NCBI RefSeq assembly: GCF_009930815.1
Contig: NZ_CP022222.1
Span: forward strand, 8,846,501-8,910,500
From: Bradyrhizobium sp. CCBAU 051011
Lineage (GTDB): Bacteria; Pseudomonadota; Alphaproteobacteria; Rhizobiales; Xanthobacteraceae
Reading direction: 5' to 3'
Length of the DNA: 64,000 nucleotides
Shown here: positions 59,423 through 64,000 of the stretch, one piece after another
Layout of the letters: the number at the start of each line of letters is the position of its first letter
Numbering within the stretch: position 1 is the first letter of the stretch
The notes under the pieces: model-generated
The model's database searches: none
What the model saw: the letters and a program-made list of their open reading frames with translations, nothing else
What the model was told of the DNA's origin: nothing
Position numbers and translations under genes: made by a program

Positions 59423-60637
59423 ATGAACCCATCGAGATATCCAGTATGGGCGGAGCTAGCGGTGCTGACAGCGGCCTTTGCGCTAAGCCACGCATTTCGC
59501 ACCGTTGTGACCTTGGTTGCCATGTCCCTACGCTCGGAGCTGGCGCTTGGCAACGAGACCATAGGCTTAGTCGGCGCCGCCTTTCACATCACATTCGGCG
59601 TCATGCAATTGCCGATGGGGCTAGCATTGGATCTCTACGGCCCCCGACGCGTCGTCGCCGTTGTCTTTCCAGTGGCGGTGGGCGGTGCGATCCTTGCGGT
59701 CTTGTCGTCCGATGCACAGAGCCTGGTCGCTGGTCAGTTGCTCATCGGACTGGGCTGCTCACCGGTTTTCCTGGCCGCATTGGTCATAATTGGTCGCAGC
59801 TACCCGCCAGAGCAGTTCTCGCGTCTGTCGGGAATCGTGCTCGGTGTCGGCGGCGCGGGCATGCTGATCACTGGGACGCCGATGGCATGGCTGGTGGACG
59901 CCTGGTCCTGGCGAGCTGCCTACCTCGTCCTCGCCCTGGCCTCTCTTGTGGCATGGGCCCTCGCCCTGCGCCTGCTTTCCTCCGAGCCGTTCATCGAGGA
60001 TCGGCAAGGTCAGACGTTCGCTGCCGCGCTGCAGCAGACGAAGGCGATCCTCGTCGAGCCCCAGACCATGGGCATCATCGCCTTGGGTGCGGTCACCTAT
60101 GCATCTTTCATCAGTCTGCGTGGTCTGTGGCTGGTGCCGCTCTTGACGGACAGGCACGGCCTGACGCTGATTGAAAGCGGTCACGTGGCGCTCGCCGGAT
60201 CGATTGTTGTGCTTTTCGGTCCGCCTCTATTCGGTCGCGTGGATCCCGGCGGTCGTAAGCGTCGACCGCTAATCGTGGGTTGCACGATCGTATATGCCGG
60301 TCTGTTTGCGCTCCTTGCGAGTGGGACATCCGCAACCAGCGACGTAGTGTTGACCGTGATAGTGAGTGGGCTGGCTGGCTACTTCGTGCTCCAATACGCG
60401 GACGTACAGTCATCTTTTGCACCGGCTGTGTTAGGGCGCGCATCGGCGATCTTCAATACCTCGATGTTTCTCGGCGTGGCAGGGATGCAATGGATTAGCG
60501 GGCTCGCTGCTTCTGCCGCAAGCGAACATGGCATGGACCCGCTATGCGCTGCGCTGTGGATCATCTCCGTATTGTTACTGATAGGCGCCGGCGCATTCGT
60601 TTTCTTGCCTTCGTCTAAGCACTCGCCCAGCGAGTAA
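59423..60637 (+). CDS. MFS transporter
   Basis: A 404-residue protein with about twelve membrane helices. The loop between helices 2 and 3 reads GLALDLYGPRRVV, the MFS motif A region, and there is a central charged loop (SSEPFIEDRQGQ). The ATG at 59423 (MNPSRYPVWAELAV) is used; the upstream frame overlaps the 58795 gene antisense-free and is not protein-like. Substrate unknown; some relatives export sugars or drugs. It lies 79 bp after the lipocalin-like gene. Confidence 0.88.
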   Translation: MNPSRYPVWAELAVLTAAFALSHAFRTVVTLVAMSLRSELALGNETIGLVGAAFHITFGVMQLPMGLALDLYGPRRVVAVVFPVAVGGAILAVLSSDAQSLVAGQLLIGLGCSPVFLAALVIIGRSYPPEQFSRLSGIVLGVGGAGMLITGTPMAWLVDAWSWRAAYLVLALASLVAWALALRLLSSEPFIEDRQGQTFAAALQQTKAILVEPQTMGIIALGAVTYASFISLRGLWLVPLLTDRHGLTLIESGHVALAGSIVVLFGPPLFGRVDPGGRKRRPLIVGCTIVYAGLFALLASGTSATSDVVLTVIVSGLAGYFVLQYADVQSSFAPAVLGRASAIFNTSMFLGVAGMQWISGLAASAASEHGMDPLCAALWIISVLLLIGAGAFVFLPSSKHSPSE

Positions 60638-60936
60638 CTGTGAATCGGCGAGCAGATTGACCCCCGTGTTCTCATCTGCGAACGTTACTCTCATGGAGCC
60701 GTCGCGGCATGCGCCAGTCACTTCCAGTCGACCCCTTGAAAGCAGACATATTCAGTGCGGGCCGCATGTCTCAAAGGGGCCCAACAACGGACCTTGGTCG
60801 GCGCCGATAAGTTCGCGCCGCATGCACACACGCCCGACAATACCATCGTGTCGTCAGGCAGCCAGTCGGTATTGGGCTTGGCAATGTGGTTGCGACCCAT
60901 GGTCTTCGCGATGGAAGCCCATGGCTTCGCAACTGA
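60638..60936. other. Convergent intergenic region
   Basis: About 300 bp between the convergent MFS and membrane-protein genes; no gene recognised and no strong terminator hairpin. Confidence 0.3.
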
Positions 60937-61359
60937 TCAAGATCGTTGTGCTGGACGCCTGACGAGGCCGACGCCGAGAGCCAGCACGCCGACCGCCAGC
61001 AGCACCGCACCGACATAGGCTAGATAGATGAACTCGTTCGGCGCCTTTGCCTCGGGCAACAGCATTGACAAAAAAAAGGCGGCGGGGACCAGGATCGCAG
61101 CGATGGGTATCGAGCCCCGCACGATCCACCTCATGAGATTGGAGAGGTTGGCCTCATCAACGTAGCGGAGCGCCACAAGTGCCAGGATGAGCCAGACGCC
61201 GGCATGCGCGTGTCCGGCGCGCCATAGATCCTGGCGCAATGGGTTCTCCATGTAGGCCGGATCGCCAATGAGAAGCGAAAGTATGCTTACCCCACCAACC
61301 ATGACGGAGGGCAGGACGATCAGAAGGATGCCGGCCAAGAGACGCGATTCGTAGGTCAT
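60937..61359 (-). CDS. Four-TM hypothetical membrane protein
   Basis: A 140-residue protein with four hydrophobic segments. The ATG at 61359 has GGAGG five bases upstream, better than the GTG at 61365. Residues around 45-65 (LWRAGHAHAGVWLILALVAL) carry a His-rich helix (HAHAGV), as in small membrane proteins of unknown role. It is downstream of the DUF4345 gene on the same strand. Confidence 0.7.
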   Translation of the reverse strand: MTYESRLLAGILLIVLPSVMVGGVSILSLLIGDPAYMENPLRQDLWRAGHAHAGVWLILALVALRYVDEANLSNLMRWIVRGSIPIAAILVPAAFFLSMLLPEAKAPNEFIYLAYVGAVLLAVGVLALGVGLVRRPAQRS

Positions 61360-61621
61360 GATCACCTCCGATTGTTCGAGAAACTTGCGATTAGCCTGAG
61401 GACGTGGCCGCGGCCGAGGCGGATTACGTCAACCACGCCTTCATGCAGTGGCTGGTAGCAAATCACGTCAGCTTTACCTACAAAATGAGACCTGAGCTCG
61501 GCCTGCCAATATCGACGTGATGGGCCACGAAGCGATATCGGCCCTTCGCCTCGGGGGAGGCTTTCCACCTGGGTGGTAGTAGCTAGCCTCGTGACGGCTA
61601 GAAACCATTTTATTTTGGGCG

Positions 61622-62005
61622 TCATTTCACCAAACGCGCCTGCCACCAGATGAAGAGGGGCGCACCTATTATTTCAAGGGCTGTGAATCCAATGAATGGC
61701 AGCGGTGGCGGAGCGAGAAACAGCATCGACATCAAACGACCAACGCCACCCAGAAAAATCATACCCCACAACACACGAAATAGAAGAGTTTGCTTTTCGA
61801 CGTTTGGAATGAGCCAGTAGAGCCCGATTCCGAGGCCGAGCCACACGCCGCTGAAGAAGCGAAGATTGCTGTCGAGCAGCGCGTTTGCTGGGATCTTGGC
61901 GGATGCGTAAATTGGATCGCTAAGCCCGAACATGCCAATGATTCCGGTGACAATCGGGATGGCACCAAGCAAGGCGGTTGCAATCTGAAGGCCTCGCTTG
62001 TTCAT
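61622..62005 (-). CDS. DUF4345 family membrane protein
   Basis: A 127-residue protein with four membrane helices (LQIATALLGAIPIVTGIIGM, SGVWLGLGIGLYWLIPNVE, LLFRVLWGMIFLGGVGRLM). The pattern LLDSNLRFFSGVWLGLGIGL is characteristic of DUF4345. The ATG at 62005 has GGAG seven bases upstream and is preferred over the longer frame at 62023. Function unknown. Confidence 0.82.
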   Translation of the reverse strand: MNKRGLQIATALLGAIPIVTGIIGMFGLSDPIYASAKIPANALLDSNLRFFSGVWLGLGIGLYWLIPNVEKQTLLFRVLWGMIFLGGVGRLMSMLFLAPPPLPFIGFTALEIIGAPLFIWWQARLVK

Positions 62006-62199
62006 GCGCTTACTCCGATCCAACAGCCGCTTCCTGGCATGTGCATCACCTGTTGCTTTCCAAGGAAGTCGCTGTCGGTCGCCTGAGGCGCGGTCCCGCG
62101 GCCCAGCGCAAAGCTCTAGCTAAGCGGCAGAACCACATGACAACTTCCCATGTTGCCCTACGGCCGTCGCCGCAGCGAGTAAGCCAGATGGCCGAGGGG

Positions 62200-62706
62200 T
62201 CAGCCGGCCTTGAGGCACCAGCCGCGCGTGGCGTCCCGCTCGATCACCGTGGTGCGCATCCCGAACGGATCGGGCGTTACGCCGCGAATCCAAAGCTCTA
62301 CGCGAGCGACGTCGATTGTGACGAATATGGCGCCCGAGTTATCCGGCCCGCCAGGAGCGAAGGCATCATAGGCGGGTTTCCAGCGTCTGCGGATCTCGGG
62401 CTTATCCTCGACCAGACTGGCTTTCCCGGCGAGCGCGACAAAGGCATCGTCGGGATCGTGCTGGAAGATGACGGAGACGTGGCCGACACGACGCATGTCG
62501 GCCACCTTGGACGAGCGAGCATCGGTGATGAAGCGGAGCGTCCAATCATCCTCGTCGGCATCGAGCGGCACCCGGCCCATCGGCCGGGCTCTGATACCAC
62601 GCTCGACAGCGCTAGTGACCAGCCAGCAATAGCGCACCTTTCTGATTTTCTCGGCGGCGGCGCCAAGGAGCCGGTTCACGTCGGCAGCATTGTCCGGAAG
62701 CGACAT
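62200..62706 (-). CDS. Pyridoxamine 5'-phosphate oxidase-like (general stress protein 26 type)
   Basis: A 168-residue split-barrel flavin/F420-type protein: RPMGRVPLDADEDDWTLRFI, then KVADMRRVGHVSVIFQHDPD and AFVALAGKASLVED. This group (general stress protein 26) binds FMN or a similar cofactor; the true substrate is usually unknown. AAGGGG lies upstream of the ATG. It is 31 bp downstream of the SnoaL-like gene on the same strand. Confidence 0.85.
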   Translation of the reverse strand: MSLPDNAADVNRLLGAAAEKIRKVRYCWLVTSAVERGIRARPMGRVPLDADEDDWTLRFITDARSSKVADMRRVGHVSVIFQHDPDDAFVALAGKASLVEDKPEIRRRWKPAYDAFAPGGPDNSGAIFVTIDVARVELWIRGVTPDPFGMRTTVIERDATRGWCLKAG

Positions 62707-62737
62707 TGTCGACCCCTTCGGTTGGTTGCGCTCAGAC

Positions 62738-63136
62738 TCAGCTCGTTGCGCCGCTCGTGGCCAACTGCCGGCCCATCGCCTGGTGCAACGCGTTGATCGC
62801 CTTCAGCGGTCGGACCATCACTTTGAAGTGGTTGATCCGATCTTCTGAATTCCAGCTAATGATGTCGACGGCGTTGATCGTCAAACCATCGATCCGAGTC
62901 TCGAGCTCCAACACAGCCGATTGCTGACTGAACCAGCGGTTGACCCAGCGGAACTCCGGGCTGTTGAGCACCTGCACCGCTGCGACCAGGTATGCCTTGG
63001 TGATCGCGCGACCAACCTGCGGCGCATGCACGATCGGAGATTCGAATACCACGTCGTCGGCCAACAACTGGTCGAGCAGGTCGAAGTCACCGCTCTCTGC
63101 TATTTTTTCCCAGTACTCGCTTGCCAGTAGGGTCAT
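62738..63136 (-). CDS. SnoaL-like/NTF2-fold protein
   Basis: A 132-residue cone-shaped alpha/beta barrel protein of the NTF2/SnoaL superfamily: LLDQLLADDVVFESPIVHAP at the N-terminal end, then AYLVAAVQVL and a C-terminal WNSEDRINHFKVMVRPLKAI. AAGGAGA precedes the ATG. These proteins act as isomerases, hydratases or ligand binders; the role here is unknown. It follows a crotonase relic and a PadR regulator in the same direction. Confidence 0.85.
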   Translation of the reverse strand: MTLLASEYWEKIAESGDFDLLDQLLADDVVFESPIVHAPQVGRAITKAYLVAAVQVLNSPEFRWVNRWFSQQSAVLELETRIDGLTINAVDIISWNSEDRINHFKVMVRPLKAINALHQAMGRQLATSGATS

Positions 63137-63253
63137 GGCGTCTCCTTATCGCGGTTTCCCGCAGTTTGTGGGTGGATCAAGGATAAGGATCGAGGTGTCG
63201 TGGCTGCCGCCCGTTCGGACCAAAGCGTTCGCAAAAGGCGACCGACTGAGGAT

Positions 63254-63474
63254 TCACGCCCGCTTGGAGAGGAGTGCATAAAGTCGGTGAAGTTGTCCCC
63301 CTGTGGAAGCAACCACGAGAATCCGGACAGCAGGATCGGCCTCGGCTTTGCTATTCTCGATGGCTTCGAGCAGACCGTCGTACATCGACTCCGTGATGGC
63401 ATTCTTCTCGGGCCGATCGAAGCGCGCGCGAGCAATAGCCCCAGCACCTTCGAACTGGTATGCTCGTTGAGCAT
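63254..63474 (-). pseudogene. 5' relic of an enoyl-CoA hydratase (crotonase) gene
   Basis: An ATG at 63474 with AGGAG upstream opens MLNEHTSS, but the crotonase sequence is in another frame: AYQFEGAGAIARARFDRPEK, then NAITESMYDGLLEAIEN and AEADPAVRILVVASTGG, the N-terminal third of an enoyl-CoA hydratase. It then ends in QLHRLYALLSKRA, stop, so the rest is missing. A one-base shift and truncation make it a pseudogene. Confidence 0.65.
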
Positions 63475-63491
63475 TTGTGATCTCCTGACGG

Positions 63492-64000
63492 TTAGACGGT
63501 TGTCGGCTTTCGACCGCTAGGTATCGAGGTGACTGCGGCGCCTGACGACGTCGGGAGGCATTGCAGCGCCTCCTGGCACCATTCGATACAGGCCTCCTCG
63601 TAACGCAGGCCCATCCGAAGCCCGAGCAGCCGGCCAGTTTGCGACAGGCTGAGCGCCTTGCCGGAAAAATGTCGCTCTAAGATCGCTTTAAATCGATGAA
63701 GGCGATCGGCGTGCAGATCCAGCCGTTGCATCAGTTGCGCCCGCACTGCACTGATATCAACGTGCTCAAGCGCATAGAGGCGCACCAGCAGATCATCCTT
63801 GATCGGCGCTGGCGCACTCGGCCTTTGCGACCAGGTCTTCAGCGTGGCGAGACCGGATTGCGTGATTGTGTAGATGAGTTTGTTGGGTCGGCCACTTTGA
63901 ACGACTTCATGGACGTCAACGTGCCCTCTCTCCTTCAAGCGACCTAGCTCGCGGTAGATTTGCGGGTGGTCTGCCGTCCAGAAGAACCCGATCGACGCGT
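63492..64000 (-). CDS. PadR-family transcriptional regulator, N-terminus beyond window
   Basis: The minus-strand frame is open to the right edge, so the first residues are missing. Visible is the end of the winged helix (IGFFWTADHPQIYRELGRLK, ERGHVDVHEV, RPNKLIYTITQSGLATLKTW), matching PadR proteins of the GFFW-HxxIY type, followed by the C-terminal helical Vir-like domain with MQRLDLHADRLHRFKAIL. Regulators of this type typically repress neighbouring detoxification genes. Its downstream genes on the same strand are the crotonase relic, SnoaL-like and PPOX-like genes. Confidence 0.9.
   Translation of the reverse strand, partial: ASIGFFWTADHPQIYRELGRLKERGHVDVHEVVQSGRPNKLIYTITQSGLATLKTWSQRPSAPAPIKDDLLVRLYALEHVDISAVRAQLMQRLDLHADRLHRFKAILERHFSGKALSLSQTGRLLGLRMGLRYEEACIEWCQEALQCLPTSSGAAVTSIPSGRKPTTV

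Noticed and set aside
61362..61646. A 94-codon minus-strand frame between the DUF4345 and membrane-protein genes
   Set aside because: No recognisable pattern and no ribosome binding site; overlaps the start of a well-supported gene.
63133..63474. A 113-codon minus-strand frame starting MLNEHTSS
   Set aside because: Only the ATG region is shared with the true crotonase relic; the remainder is out of the frame that carries crotonase motifs.

Overview
The window reads as a high-GC alphaproteobacterial chromosome segment, most likely Bradyrhizobium or a close relative. The reasons are the tripartite tricarboxylate (Bug/Tct) transporter genes, paired serine-glyoxylate aminotransferases, EcfG-type stress promoters, DUF3551 and other rhizobial-type small ORFs, and a dispersed intergenic repeat type I associate with Bradyrhizobium (from memory). 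All identifications come from reading the sequence; no database search was possible.

Layout. 1-3.6 kb: surface polysaccharide genes on the minus strand (CapD-like epimerase/dehydratase cut by the window edge, O-antigen ligase, and a broken hldE whose 5' part is replaced by a duplicated capD leader). 3.9-5.4 kb: a two-gene RiPP-like system, a short precursor with three Phe-Arg-Arg repeats followed by a radical SAM/SPASM maturase. 5.4-6.06 kb: intergenic repeats. 6.1-12 kb: TctA/TctB transporter, mtnA-mtnP plus class II aldolase (methylthioadenosine/5'-deoxyadenosine salvage) and a Bug binding protein. 12.2-19.9 kb: crotonase, two serine-glyoxylate aminotransferases, a divergent GntR regulator with a palindromic operator, a GlcD-GlcF-type fused oxidase and a GlcG-like protein, together suggesting 2-hydroxyacid/glyoxylate metabolism. 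19.9-26.2 kb: minus-strand catabolic operon (binding protein, MmgE/PrpD, SDR, molybdopterin oxidoreductase, crotonase). 26.6-30.9 kb: Bug protein, two-subunit molybdenum hydroxylase and a binding-protein-like domain with no signal peptide. An acyl-CoA dehydrogenase relic follows.

31.5-43.4 kb: two very large STAND-type ATPase/TPR regulators (one with SAM and nucleotide cyclase domains, one with a winged-helix domain) flank a compact set: trans-prenyl diphosphate synthase, two small helix-rich phasin-like proteins, a phytoene-desaturase-like flavoprotein and an acetoacetate-decarboxylase-like protein. This looks like an uncharacterised isoprenoid-modifying locus. OpgC follows.

45-57 kb is an accessory region. 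It starts with a 3' fragment of a tRNA-Arg(TCT) and an IS481-family element, then carries many genes of 28-220 codons, several duplicated, truncated or frameshifted. Three copies of an EcfG-like general-stress promoter lie here. Recognisable members are an SRAP peptidase, a cold-shock protein, a DUF3551 protein, a degenerate receiver domain and a two-TM protein resembling the TRADD-N-associated membrane domain of conflict systems. 57-64 kb: a secreted GH16/RTX glucanase, an MFS transporter, small membrane and stress-type enzymes, a crotonase relic and a PadR regulator cut by the right edge.
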